From Streptomyces melanogenes (lineage in GTDB: Bacteria; Actinomycetota; Actinomycetes; Streptomycetales; Streptomycetaceae), in the NCBI RefSeq assembly GCF_014649795.1, contig NZ_BMTS01000019.1, positions 96,338 to 160,337 on the forward strand: a DNA stretch of 64,000 bases, in the 5' to 3' direction. The notes under the pieces are model-generated. The model saw only the letters and a list, made by a program, of their open reading frames with translations. It ran no database searches and had not been told where the DNA came from. The position numbers and the translations under genes were made by a program. Of this stretch, positions 24,852-34,292 are shown one piece after another (position 1 is the first letter of the stretch; every line of letters begins with the position of its first letter).

Positions 24852-26234
24852 ATGGCGCTGACATCGCAGAGCAACGCCACAGCGGCCGGGGCTGCAACCC
24901 CCGAGGGGCCTTCTGCTGTCCTCACGGGTATGGGAGCATCTTCCTTCCGGCGCCGGACGGAGCGGCGCGGCCTGCGCCTGTGGCCGGTCGGTACCGTCCT
25001 GGCCCTGTCTTTCACCGCCGCGCTGATCGTGGCCGCCGCCGTGTTCTACCTCGGGTGGGACCTGCTGGGCGCCCGCGGGCTCAAGCCCGAACACCGCATC
25101 GACTCCCAGACGCTCTTCGACCTGGTGAAACTGTCCTTCGGGATGGTCGCCGGGTCCGGTGCCCTGGTCGCACTGGTCGTTGCCTACCGGCGTCAGAGGG
25201 TCGACGAGGAACACGCCCTGCGCGAGGCCACCCGCCTGCACACCGAACGCTTCACCACCGCGGTCTCCCAGCTCGGCGAGGACGCCGCGGCCGTCCGCCT
25301 CGGCGGCGTGCACGCCCTGGTCGGCCTCGCCGACGACGCCCCCACCCGCGACCTGCGCCAGACCTGCATCGACGTCCTGTGTGCCTACCTCCGCCTGCCC
25401 TACACCGCCGAGGACGACCTCCCGGACGGTGACGCCGATGCCCGGCGCGCATACCTGGCCGCGCGAGAGGTCCGGCACACCGTCATCCGCCTCATCGGCA
25501 ACCACCTCCGCTTACCCGACGGACATCCGCACGCCTGGCAGGGCCACGACTTCGACTTCACGGCCGTCACCTTCAACGGCGCAGACTTCCACGACGCGCG
25601 GTTTATCGGCGGGCAGGTCTCCTTCGCTGGTGCGCGGTTCACCGGCGGGCGGGTCTCCTTTGCTGGCGCGCGGTTCACCGGCGGCCACGTCGACTTCCAT
25701 AGGGCACGGTTTATCGGCGGGCTGGTTTCCTTCGCTGGCGCACAGATCTCCGGCGGCCAGGTCTCCTTCTCTCGCGCACAGTTCACCGGCGGTGCCGTCG
25801 GCTTCGACGGCGCGCTGTTCGTCGGCGGGCAGGTCTCCTTCGTCGACGCACAGATCTCCGGCGGTGCCGTCGGCTTCGACGGCGCACTGTTCATCGGCGG
25901 CCAGGTCGACTTCGGCGAAGCACATTTCATCGACGGCTGGGTCGGCTTCGGCAGCGCACAGTTCACCGGTGGCGAGGTCGGCTTCGACGGCGCGCTGTTC
26001 GTCGGTGGCCAGGTCTCCTTCGTCGACGCGCAGTTCGCCGGCGGCCAGGTCGACTTCCTCTTCGCGCGGTTCACCGGCGGCGACGTCAGCTTCCATAGGG
26101 CACGGTTTATCGGCGGTCGGGTCGACTTCCGCGACGCTACTGGTATGCCACCAAGCGGCTTGGTCCCGCGAGCTGGAGCGCCTCTCCCCGATGGCCTGCA
26201 CCTGCCTCCGCAGTGGCATCCGAACCCGTCTTGA
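24852..26234 (+). CDS. Membrane-anchored pentapeptide-repeat protein
   Basis: 460 residues; start ATG 24852. Two hydrophobic segments (LALSFTAALIVAAAVFYLG and FGMVAGSGALVALVVAY) are followed by a linker domain with RLHTERFTTAVSQLG...VRLGGVHALVGLAD and a right-handed beta-helix from ~234 to ~428 built of pentapeptide repeats A(D/N)FxG read as 'xxFxGGxVxFxxA'. Repeats alternate D/S/G at the third position and are highly similar in DNA. Proteins with this N-terminal architecture are common in Streptomyces; some soluble relatives mimic DNA to protect gyrase, but the membrane type has no assigned role. Confidence 0.85.
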   Translation: MALTSQSNATAAGAATPEGPSAVLTGMGASSFRRRTERRGLRLWPVGTVLALSFTAALIVAAAVFYLGWDLLGARGLKPEHRIDSQTLFDLVKLSFGMVAGSGALVALVVAYRRQRVDEEHALREATRLHTERFTTAVSQLGEDAAAVRLGGVHALVGLADDAPTRDLRQTCIDVLCAYLRLPYTAEDDLPDGDADARRAYLAAREVRHTVIRLIGNHLRLPDGHPHAWQGHDFDFTAVTFNGADFHDARFIGGQVSFAGARFTGGRVSFAGARFTGGHVDFHRARFIGGLVSFAGAQISGGQVSFSRAQFTGGAVGFDGALFVGGQVSFVDAQISGGAVGFDGALFIGGQVDFGEAHFIDGWVGFGSAQFTGGEVGFDGALFVGGQVSFVDAQFAGGQVDFLFARFTGGDVSFHRARFIGGRVDFRDATGMPPSGLVPRAGAPLPDGLHLPPQWHPNPS

Positions 26235-26305
26235 GGCGGGTCGGACGGTCCTCAAGACGCGAGGGCCGACGCTGCCTGGTCGTCAGTACGCCGGGCCGCT
26301 AAGGG

Positions 26306-27142
26306 TCACGGACGGGGGAGGAGGGCGCGGGGTGGGACGGGGCGGCCGAGGAGTTCGTAGACGAGGCGGCGGTGGGCGCCGTGGAGGGTTCGGACTGCGG
26401 CGCGGCGGGCGCCGGGGGCGGGCACGCCGGGGCCGGTGCGGAGGTGGCCGGGCTGGGTGGCGACCCACAGGTGTCCGGGGTCGCTTCCTTCGAGGTCGCT
26501 GGTGATGGCTGCGCGCTGTTCGAGCCAGCGGCGTACGAGCGCGACGGTGGTGTCGTCCAGGTCGGCGGGGGTGTTGTCGAACAGGATGCGACCCCGGGGC
26601 TGGTGGTCCAGGCGCAGGTCGTCGAGGGCGAGGGGCTGGATCTGGGCGAGGGTGCGGCCGGTGGCGGCGACCAGGGCGGCGACGGCGGCGGTACGGACGG
26701 CTACGGCGGCGGTGGTGCCCCGGGCCCGGCGCACCGACAGGTCGTGGATGAGCTGCTGGGCCTCGTCGGGGTCGAGGTGCTCGCCGCTGGTGTTCGGCGG
26801 GACTTCCAGGCGCCAGGGGGTACCCAGGTACTTGGCGAAGGAGTTGTAGGTGATCGCGCGGATGCGGTCGGAGGTCGCGGCGGACGGCGCCCCGGGGCCG
26901 TGCAGGGTGTTGCGCTGACGGGTCCGGCCGGCCGCCGCGTCGCTCAGCCAGGCGTCCGCCCGCTCCAGGGCCATCAGGTCGCGGGCGCTCAGATCAGCAG
27001 GGGTGCCCTCGGTCCCCAGGGCGTGCTCCAGGTACTCGGTGAGGAAGATCCCGCGGATACGCCGCGTCTCCTCGGCGCGCTGTTCCTCTTCGTCGAGGTG
27101 GCGGAGGTAGGCGCCGATGGTGTCGAGGGCGGTCGTGGTCAC
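26306..27142 (-). CDS. Tyrosine-recombinase-like protein, lacks C-terminal catalytic boxes
   Basis: 278 residues from the GTG at 27142 (VTTTALDTIGAYL). The N-terminal domain resembles a core-binding domain; the middle has AALVAATGRTLAQIQPLALDDL, the Arg I region of tyrosine recombinases, and VALVRRWLEQR. The C-terminus ends LVYELLGRPVPPRALLPRP without a recognisable HxxR...GH...Y set, so catalytic activity is doubtful. The same frame continues without a stop into the upstream ABC gene, but the homology break near 27300 shows that they are separate genes. Probably a plasmid or ICE accessory recombinase. Confidence 0.6.
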   Translation of the reverse strand: MTTTALDTIGAYLRHLDEEEQRAEETRRIRGIFLTEYLEHALGTEGTPADLSARDLMALERADAWLSDAAAGRTRQRNTLHGPGAPSAATSDRIRAITYNSFAKYLGTPWRLEVPPNTSGEHLDPDEAQQLIHDLSVRRARGTTAAVAVRTAAVAALVAATGRTLAQIQPLALDDLRLDHQPRGRILFDNTPADLDDTTVALVRRWLEQRAAITSDLEGSDPGHLWVATQPGHLRTGPGVPAPGARRAAVRTLHGAHRRLVYELLGRPVPPRALLPRP

Positions 27143-27294
27143 GCAGCTCAGGGTACGCAACTGCTCCGGAGCCGGTATGCCGGAGCCGTGCTGTTCCGGG
27201 GGCTGGGTCGTTGGACCGGTTATGACCGACGCTCTTGGCCCCGCCACTGCCCGACTTCTTCTTGAAGCGGAGCGCTGCAAATGGATGGCCGTGC

Positions 27295-28873
27295 TGGAGG
27301 ACACGCCCGCCTCGCCAGCGGCCGTGCGGACGCGGTCCATGTCCCGGGGGCGGTCGCCGATCCCGATGGCCACGTTCGCGGCCGCCGTCATCTCCCAGCG
27401 CGGGAAGTCCTGCGCCAACAAACCGACTTCGGCGAAGACCTGGGCACGGTCCGCCTCACGCAACTCGACCCGCTCGCCCGACTCACCCACCCACCGCACG
27501 GCCCCTTCGGCCGGCAGCAGCAGCCCGGCCAGCACCTTCGTGAGCGTGGTCTTCCCCGAGCCGTTCGCACCCACCAGGGCCGTCACCTTACCCCGCGGCA
27601 CCCGCACACTCACGCCCCTCAGCGAAGGGCCGTCGGCACCCGGGTAGCTGAACGACACCGCCTCCGTCCTCACCTCCCGCACCGGCACGGGCAGCGGCCT
27701 ACCGGCGAGCGGGATCGCGTTCTCACCCGCCACCTTGATCGCGTCCTCGGTGTCGGTGAGGAACAGCAGCTCCTCGTACAGCCGGTTGACCTGCTGCACC
27801 AGCAACGTGAGCCGCGCCGTCGACGTACGGATAGCGATGACCGCCGTCCCGCCGACCGCGAGCGGCAGACCGCCGGTGGCCAGCAGCCACCACAGCACCC
27901 CGTAGCAGGCAAGCGACGCCACACCGGCGAATGCGCCCGCGACCAGGTCCGTCAAGGCCTGCGCCCGGGCCAGGCGCCGCTGCTCCGCCTCCGTCTGCCG
28001 CGACATCTCCTCATAGCTGGACAGCAGCTTCGCGCCGGCAGCGTGCACGCGGAGCTCACCGGCGGCGTGCGGGCGGGTCAGGTAGGCCAGCAGGGACGCG
28101 ATCGCCCTGCGGTGGTCGACCCAGTTCATCCGCGAGAGGTACTCACGGCGCGCGGAGCGGACCGCGCCCCACCCCTTGGGCAGGGCGATCGCCAGCAGCA
28201 TCGGCAACAGCGCCCAGTGCAGCGTCGCGAGCACGACCGCGGCCGCCGCCATGCCGATCACCACATTGCCCACGCCGACCGACAGCCGCAGCATGCTGCG
28301 GGCCGAGTCCGTGCCGAACCGTCCCGCCTCCAGAATCCGCTGGACCTCCGGCCGTTCGGTCGCCTCCACCTCCACACCGGTGACGGCCCTGTAGTACCGG
28401 GCGGAGACCGCCCGCTCCACCTGCGGCTCCAGCCGGCCCGACATCGCCGTCGACCACGCCAACAGCACAGCGCCGGCCACCGCCACGACCGCGAGAACCA
28501 CCAGGGACGGCAGCGCGTCGCGGAGCTTGTCCACGGTCGGACCGTCGGCGAACAACTGCGCGGGGACGCCGTTGACCGCCACCAGCCCCCACCCGGCCGT
28601 CACCCCCTGCCCGAGCTCGGCCGCCACGACCCCCATCAGCGCCCGCCGGTCCGCCTTCCAGCCGGTGCGCAGCACCATGCCCACCATGTGCGGAAGCGCG
28701 GCCGCCATATGCCCGAACTTCAGCCGGGTCAAAGGCCCTTCATGGCGGACGTAGGACTGGTCGTAGCGCAGCCGGCCACCGTACAGTTCCCGCTCCGCAT
28801 CCGAGATGCTGTCCGAGGCTGCGGCCTTCGGGTCGCCCGCGATCTCGTCGCCGCCTGGTTCGACTGGCGTCAA
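27295..28873 (-). pseudogene. ABC exporter truncated inside its ATPase domain
   Basis: Starts at a TTG 28873 behind AGGGGG. Residues ~40-330 form a six-helix ABC exporter membrane domain (DALPSLVVLAVVAVAGAVLL, GVGNVVIGMAAAAVVLA, ALTDLVAGAFAGVASLACY). The ATPase domain follows with Walker A GANGSGKTT and Q-loop LLAQDFPRWEMTAA. Homology stops at AAGEAGV, before the LSGGQ signature, Walker B and H-loop. The frame then runs by chance through non-coding DNA into the recombinase-like gene. The exporter cannot hydrolyse ATP, so it is a broken gene, cut near 27300. Its substrate is unknown; it was probably a peptide or drug exporter. Confidence 0.8.
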
Positions 28874-29082
28874 TGTGTTCCCCCTTATGGACGTGGCGGT
28901 GGCGTCGCCGTGTTCAACGACGCCGCGCGATTTCGAGCACCTGTTCCTTTCAGACGGGTTGCGCACCCTGTGATTCAGCGGAATTCCGAAGGTGCGCGGT
29001 GCACCGACCCTTGTCGCGCAAGAGCACGCGTTCGGGGGCGATTGGCCGAAACGCCGATGTTCGCCGCTGCGGCGGTTGGCAG

Positions 29083-29952
29083 TCAGCCAGAGCGCGTAGC
29101 TGCGGCTTCACCCTGTCCGCCTTTGGGAGACGGCAGGCCCAGGCGGAGCGTCATGACCGCGTGGTCGGTCAGCCCCGCTTCGCGGGCTTCCTGGTGGTAG
29201 TCGCAGGCCAGGACGCCGACGGCGTGGGGTGTGGAGACGAAGAGGTGGTCGAAGCGGAACCCGTTGCCGCTGCGCCCCCACCAGGAATGGGCGATCTCGT
29301 CGGGGTGCAGGTGGCGGAAGGCGTCGGTGAGGCCGGCGGCCTGGAAGGAGTCGTAGAAGGCGTACTCCCACTCACCGAACACCTTGTGCGGGGGCTGGTG
29401 GCCGCGCTCGATGACGTTGAGGTCCCCAGCCACGATGACGGGCACGTCCAGGAAGGTGGCGCGCAGTCGCGGCAGGCTCTCGGTGACCGCCTTCTGGAAG
29501 GCGCGCTTGGCGACGTTGCGCTGCTTCTTCGGGCCGCGGGAGGGCACGTACAGGCCCAGCACTCCAATGGTGTGGCCGCCGACGGTGACGCGGGCCGCCG
29601 GGGCCCGGTGGGCTGTGACGGTGACCGGGCTGGGGACCGGCCGGACCTCGCCGGTCCGGCAGGCGATGACCGTGCGGTAGTCGGGCGTGGACGGCCGCGG
29701 GGCGATCACCGTGGCGTACCCGCGCTCGGTGAGCGCGGTGACCAGGGCATCGCCGCCCTGGGTGGAGGACACCTCAGTGAGGACGGCGATATCGGCGTCC
29801 TCCTGGCCGGCGATCCATTCGGCCTGGCGGCGCGAGCGTTGTGGGGAGGCGTGCTGGGCGTTGAACAGTAGCAGCCGCACGGCGTCGGTGGCCGGCTGGT
29901 GGGCGGGTTCGTCGGTGGCGAGCAGGGACAGCTGCTCCACGCCGGGGTTCAC
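29083..29952 (-). CDS. Endonuclease/exonuclease/phosphatase family protein
   Basis: 289 residues from the GTG at 29952, overlapping the aldo/keto reductase stop (GTGA). The fold is marked by LLLFNAQHAS (Asn), AVLTEVSS (Glu metal ligand), VIVAGDLNVI (Asp/Asn), FRFDHLFVS and LTDHAVM (catalytic Asp-His). These Mg2+-dependent phosphodiesterases act on DNA, phospholipids or phosphorylated metabolites; substrate not predictable. Translationally coupled to the reductase upstream. Confidence 0.8.
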   Translation of the reverse strand: MNPGVEQLSLLATDEPAHQPATDAVRLLLFNAQHASPQRSRRQAEWIAGQEDADIAVLTEVSSTQGGDALVTALTERGYATVIAPRPSTPDYRTVIACRTGEVRPVPSPVTVTAHRAPAARVTVGGHTIGVLGLYVPSRGPKKQRNVAKRAFQKAVTESLPRLRATFLDVPVIVAGDLNVIERGHQPPHKVFGEWEYAFYDSFQAAGLTDAFRHLHPDEIAHSWWGRSGNGFRFDHLFVSTPHAVGVLACDYHQEAREAGLTDHAVMTLRLGLPSPKGGQGEAAATRSG

Positions 29953-31049
29953 CGGCCGGCCTCCTTCTCGTCGAGGAAGACCTCGCTGTGCGCGTCCAGA
30001 TTCTGCTGGAGGCACCCGAGGGTGTCGCGGACGAAGGCGAGCTCGTCGTCGGTCAGCGGCGTGCCGACGGCGGTCAGGTTCTCTTCGACCTGCTCGGGGC
30101 GGGTGAAGCCGACGAGCACGGCGGCGTTCTCGGCCTGCTGTAGGCAGTACTGCAGGGCGGCGCGGGTCAGAGCTGCCGGGCTGTCACCGAAGTGCTCCCG
30201 CAGCGGGCGCAGGCCGTCCTGGATGATCCGCAGCGCCCCCGGAGTGAACCACGCCTTGCGCAGCCGGTGGTCGCCGGGTGCGAAGACCGGCGGGTGGTCG
30301 GGGTCGTACTTCCCGGTGAGCAGGCCCTGGGCCAACGGCTTGTTGATCAGCACACTGGCGCCGAGTGAGGCGGCGAGGGCGAAGATGTCCGGCCGGCCGT
30401 CGGCGGGCGGCGGGGTCAGGGCGTTGAAGCGGGCCGCGAGGTAGTCGGGGCGGATCACCTCGGCGAGGTAGGCGAACCGGGCGTACTTGTCGCCGCGCTG
30501 CTCCTTGGCGACGGTGACCCGCTCGGTGGCGTAGCGGTGCGGGCCGCGCATCCCGACCGCGGTGACCAGGCCCTGGTGCTGGAAGTCATGCATCTGGGCG
30601 ACGGCCTCCTGCAGGTAGCGGTCGTCGGGCCCGAAGTCGGCGTTGTGGAAGAAGTAGATGTCGAGACGGTCGGTGCGCAGGTTCTCCAAGCTCGTCTCGA
30701 GCTGGCGGCGCATGGCTGAGGGGAGGTAGGCGTGCCGGGCGGTGCCCCGGTGGTAGCCGACCTTGGAGGACAGCACCACGCTGGCGCGGTCGACGGTGGT
30801 GACGAAGTCACCGATGATCCGCTCGGAGTGCCCGTGTCCGTACACGTCGGCGGTGTCGATGAGGTTGGCGCCGAGCTCGTAGGCGGTCTCCAGGCCACGG
30901 CGGGAGGCGGTGTCGTCGGCCGTGGACCAGCCCATGGGCAGCCCGAGGTTGTGGTCGGAGCCGCCCAGGGACCAGGCCCCGATCCCGATCGGATGAACGG
31001 ACAAGCCGCCGGCGAGCGTGCGGCGTGCGAGGGAGGAGGGAGTCCTCAC
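29949..31049 (-). CDS. Aldo/keto reductase
   Basis: 366 residues from the GTG at 31049, with GAGGTACTT upstream. The TIM-barrel AKR pattern is clear: LIDTADVYGHGHSE (catalytic Asp/Tyr), VVLSSKVGY (Lys), YFFHNADF (His), and C-terminal LQYCLQQAENAAVLVGFTR (NADPH binding). It reduces an aldehyde or ketone with NADPH. It is divergent from the nucleotidyltransferase at 31112 (62-bp gap) and coupled to the endonuclease-family gene. Likely a tailoring enzyme of the radical-SAM/P450 locus, by position only. Confidence 0.85.
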   Translation of the reverse strand: MRTPSSLARRTLAGGLSVHPIGIGAWSLGGSDHNLGLPMGWSTADDTASRRGLETAYELGANLIDTADVYGHGHSERIIGDFVTTVDRASVVLSSKVGYHRGTARHAYLPSAMRRQLETSLENLRTDRLDIYFFHNADFGPDDRYLQEAVAQMHDFQHQGLVTAVGMRGPHRYATERVTVAKEQRGDKYARFAYLAEVIRPDYLAARFNALTPPPADGRPDIFALAASLGASVLINKPLAQGLLTGKYDPDHPPVFAPGDHRLRKAWFTPGALRIIQDGLRPLREHFGDSPAALTRAALQYCLQQAENAAVLVGFTRPEQVEENLTAVGTPLTDDELAFVRDTLGCLQQNLDAHSEVFLDEKEAGR

Positions 31050-31111
31050 AGGAAGTACCTCGTAACTCTCAATTAGCAGCAAATACTGATGAATCGCTTC
31101 GGGAGGTGAGT

Positions 31112-31747
31112 ATGGTGCCTCGGGTGACGACACAACCCCCTTTCACTGCACTCGACTTGGACGCGATCGCCGAGCGGCGCTGGGTCGACCGCGGCGACTT
31201 CACCGACGCCGAGTTCGCCCGCGCCCGCGCCTTCTACGAGGAGATGCGCGTCCACGACGACCGCCTGGCGCAGGTGCGCGCCGACGCGGCCGCCATGATC
31301 AGCGAATGGACCGGGCACAAGCCGCGCGACGTCGGCTCCTTCGGTACCCGCCTCAACCTGGAGACCTCCGACCTGGACCTGGGCATCGGATACCCGGTCG
31401 AGGACCGCGACCGCCTGCGGGCGGCCCTTGCCCCCCACACGACGTTCCTGGGCGAGCGCAAGACCCGCTACTCCACCTCCCGTCTCGTCTTCTCCTTCAG
31501 GCTGGACGGCATCGAGATCGACCTGAGCGCACTCACCGTCGACGACTTCGCCATCGCCTGCCGGATGCTTGACCAGATCGACGTGACCATGACCTTGGAC
31601 GAGCGCATCGCGCACACCTGGGTCAAGCACCTGCTGCGCAGCTCGGGCCGGACCGAGGAGTACGCGACCTGGAAGCTGACCACGTACGCCCGCTTCTGCC
31701 CGGAGTTCAACTGGGTGCCCATCCCGGAGAAGGCCGGCGGCGCGTGA
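31112..31747 (+). CDS. Nucleotidyltransferase-fold protein
   Basis: 211 residues from the ATG at 31112 behind GGGAGGTGAG. It has the polymerase-beta-type nucleotidyltransferase signature: GSFGTR at 75-80, then TSDLDLGI with Asp 87 and 89, and a third acid in GIEIDLSAL. This fits NMP-transfer enzymes (tRNA-, protein- or drug-modifying). It is the only plus-strand gene in a long minus-strand array and shares a promoter region with the aldo/keto reductase. It could be a self-resistance or cargo gene; unresolved. Confidence 0.75.
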   Translation: MVPRVTTQPPFTALDLDAIAERRWVDRGDFTDAEFARARAFYEEMRVHDDRLAQVRADAAAMISEWTGHKPRDVGSFGTRLNLETSDLDLGIGYPVEDRDRLRAALAPHTTFLGERKTRYSTSRLVFSFRLDGIEIDLSALTVDDFAIACRMLDQIDVTMTLDERIAHTWVKHLLRSSGRTEEYATWKLTTYARFCPEFNWVPIPEKAGGA

Positions 31748-31809
31748 GCGCGCGAGCCTGGGTACCCCGCCCGCGACACAGTGGTGGGGCACCCCGGCTC
31801 GGCGCTGGC

Positions 31810-33975
31810 TCAGTCCGCACATGAGTCCGCTGCGTTGATCAGCTCCCAGCCCGCGGCGGCTTCCCACCGGCGGTACTCCCGGGCCAGTGTGGCCGCGTGC
31901 TCGCCGGTGAGGTACGTCGTGACCTCCTGCACCGTGGAGGCCATCTGCCCGCGCAGGCTCCCGGCCCGCTCTTCCAGGGCCGCCTCGATCCGAGCGACGA
32001 GCTCCCGCTCCTGCTCCGGTTGGTCCAGGCCGTGCTGCTCGATCGCGCTGATCATGTCGCCCAGTACCTGGTAGGCGGCGTCCTTCAGCACGATGCGGGC
32101 CTGGCGGACGGCATGCCGCGGTGCGCCGTCGAGGACCTTCTCCAGGCTCTTGAAGGTGTAGTCGAGGGCGAAGTGGCGATCCACCCATCGCTGCGCCCAG
32201 CTGCTGGCCACGCCGATACGCCAGTCCCGGTACCGGCAGGCGACCCGGCCCATCAGCGGCTCTTCCGCCCCGGTCAGGTTCTCGGCGGCGGCCATCCGGG
32301 TGTAGGCGGCGCCGACGAGGCACTCCATGCTGACGAGCATGTAGCTGATCCCGGTGTGCAGCGGTCGGCCGGTGGTGTGCTCGGCGACCCACTCCCCGTC
32401 ACGGACCCCGGCCACGAGGTCGGCGGCCGCCAGTCCCCTCTGCGGCCGCAGCAGCAGATCGGTGCGGCCCTGGAAGGCGTACGTCTGCTTCAGCTCCTCC
32501 AGGGTCATCAGCGGGTCGAAGGTGATATAGGTGTAGCGGGTGGGCACGCCCAGCGCGGACAGGGTGCGGATCGCGACCGCGTTCTGGGCGGCGGTGTTCT
32601 CCTTGTTGAACCGCTCCAGGATGCTGTCCACGCCCGATTCCACGCCGAAGAGCATCCGGCGCAGCCCCAGGTCTTGCAATGTCCGCCACATCGCGACCCG
32701 TTCGATGTGCCAGGTCTCGTCCATCTCGGGGTGCGTGACCTGGTCGATGCGGCAGCTCGACTCCCAGCGGAAGCCCGCCCGGTGGAACGCCGCGGCCAGA
32801 GCCAGGATGCGGGCCACGACCTGTTCACCGCGGCCGATGATCTCCTCGTCGACCAGGTACGCGGTCCACGAGATTTGGGGGAACTCGTCGAAGACACGGC
32901 GGATCCAGGCCAGGATCCAGCAGCCGGCCAGCGGATCGGGGCCGTTCCAGACCCCCTTGTGACCGCGCGGGCAGAAGCTGCAGGTGTTGGTGCAGCCCCG
33001 GCTCATCTCCAGCTGGGCCACCCCGTGCAGCACGAGGGTGAGCCGGAGCAGGTCCAGCTCGGGCAGGATGTCGGCGCCCGCCGGGGCGGCGCGCAGCTTC
33101 GCTGTCCGGCGGGCGGCGATGCCGAGCCCGCCGCCGCGCGGGGCACCGTTGTAGCCGAGGCCGGGTATGTCAGTGAGGGGGATCTCCCCGTGCCAGTAGG
33201 CCAGGAGGCCCCGCATCGTGGGCTCGCCCGCCGACCGTGCGATGAGGAGCTTCGGGTACGTCGCCAGGAGCAGGCGCTCATTGCGGGCCACCAGACTGCC
33301 CCCGGCGATCACCAGGAGCGGCTCGGGTAACGCGTAGGCTGCGTCGAGGAGTTCTTCGAGGAGGTCGTGCTGGCCGAAGGTGGCGCTGATGCCGAGGATG
33401 TCCGGGGGCGCGGTGGTGACCTGCTTGAGGAGGTCCTCCAGGGTGGTGCCCAGCTGCATGTCGACCAGGCCAACGGTGCCGGTCAGGGTGGCTCGCGCGG
33501 CTCGGGCCACGTCGCTGATGCCGAGCGGGAAGCGGGGCAGGGGGAAGTTCTCGGGGTGGTAGAGCGCCGCGAGCAGCACGTCGGGCTTGCTGAGGCGTTC
33601 CACCGCGCACTCGTCGAGCACGGCGGCCGAGAGCCAGGAGTCCGGCTTCTCGATCAGGAGGCGGGAGCGGGTCCACGCGGGCCAGGCCCTGCCGGCGTGC
33701 GGCTGGCCGGACAGGTCGGCCAGGGTCCACCAGCCGCCGCCCGTCTCCACAAGCACCAGCCGTCGGTCGAGGGTGCCGGTGACGCGGACCCGCAGGGCGT
33801 GCCCGGCGTACCGGTCCTCGATGAAGGTACGAAGGTCGTTCGGGGCGAGGAGCAGGAGCTCCAGAGCACCGATCTCCTGGTTGTCGCCGGTGTCAATGGG
33901 TGGTGCCGAGGGGAACGCGTGCTGCAGGGCAGCGGCCAGCCGTACGGCCGTGTCCCGGACCGGGGAGTCTTTCAT
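31810..33975 (-). CDS. B12-binding-type radical SAM protein
   Basis: 721 residues from the ATG at 33975. N-terminal ~310 residues include a cobalamin-binding-like Rossmann region (PPDILGISATFGQHDLLEELL...LVIAGGS; cf. methyltransferase-type radical SAM enzymes). The radical SAM core carries SRGCTNTCSFC with cysteines 328, 332 and 335 for the 4Fe-4S cluster, then a TIM-barrel-like run (VESGVDSILERFNKENT, YTYITFDPLM). The canonical DxHxxG cobalamin motif is not evident. Family members methylate or rearrange unactivated carbons in natural products. Same strand as the methyltransferases and P450s around it, hence a likely tailoring enzyme. Confidence 0.8.
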   Translation of the reverse strand: MKDSPVRDTAVRLAAALQHAFPSAPPIDTGDNQEIGALELLLLAPNDLRTFIEDRYAGHALRVRVTGTLDRRLVLVETGGGWWTLADLSGQPHAGRAWPAWTRSRLLIEKPDSWLSAAVLDECAVERLSKPDVLLAALYHPENFPLPRFPLGISDVARAARATLTGTVGLVDMQLGTTLEDLLKQVTTAPPDILGISATFGQHDLLEELLDAAYALPEPLLVIAGGSLVARNERLLLATYPKLLIARSAGEPTMRGLLAYWHGEIPLTDIPGLGYNGAPRGGGLGIAARRTAKLRAAPAGADILPELDLLRLTLVLHGVAQLEMSRGCTNTCSFCPRGHKGVWNGPDPLAGCWILAWIRRVFDEFPQISWTAYLVDEEIIGRGEQVVARILALAAAFHRAGFRWESSCRIDQVTHPEMDETWHIERVAMWRTLQDLGLRRMLFGVESGVDSILERFNKENTAAQNAVAIRTLSALGVPTRYTYITFDPLMTLEELKQTYAFQGRTDLLLRPQRGLAAADLVAGVRDGEWVAEHTTGRPLHTGISYMLVSMECLVGAAYTRMAAAENLTGAEEPLMGRVACRYRDWRIGVASSWAQRWVDRHFALDYTFKSLEKVLDGAPRHAVRQARIVLKDAAYQVLGDMISAIEQHGLDQPEQERELVARIEAALEERAGSLRGQMASTVQEVTTYLTGEHAATLAREYRRWEAAAGWELINAADSCAD

Positions 33976-34189
33976 CAGGAGTGCCCTTCACAGAGTGCGG
34001 AGCGTGGACCGGCGCGTTCAGCGCCACGTCGGAGGCTGCCTGTTGCGGCGGGAACGGAGGGGCTGGCCTTCCGGCGCCTGCCGGTCACTGCGGCGTCGTC
34101 CCGGGCCGCAGACCAGGGCGAAGGTGCCGTGCGCTGACGCGCACGGCACGGCAACTGCCTGAACTGCCCCACACGAAGAGGCCACGAAC

Positions 34190-34292
34190 ACCTCGCCGAT
34201 ACGGTGTGCTGCCGGTCCCGTTCGGCGCGTGCGAGGAGCAGGTTCTCGACGAGCGGGCGGTCCGCGTCCGTGAGTGGTCTCATCAAGTACAT
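34190..34292 (-). pseudogene. GNAT acetyltransferase N-terminal remnant
   Basis: From an ATG at 34292 (overlapping the methyltransferase 3' end by 10 nt) the frame reads MRPLTDADRPLVENLLLARAERD, typical of GNAT N-termini, and then loses resemblance. A second frame nearby gives VFVASSCGAVQAVAV, as if shifted. The rest of the acetyltransferase fold is absent. The 300-bp gap before the radical SAM gene holds nothing else. Confidence 0.4.

Noticed and set aside
26306..28873. A genuine ABC-transporter/recombinase fusion protein
   Set aside because: The shared frame is explained by the absence of stops in ~150 bp of high-GC DNA; a GTG with an independent domain starts at 27142 and the ABC homology ends at 27300.
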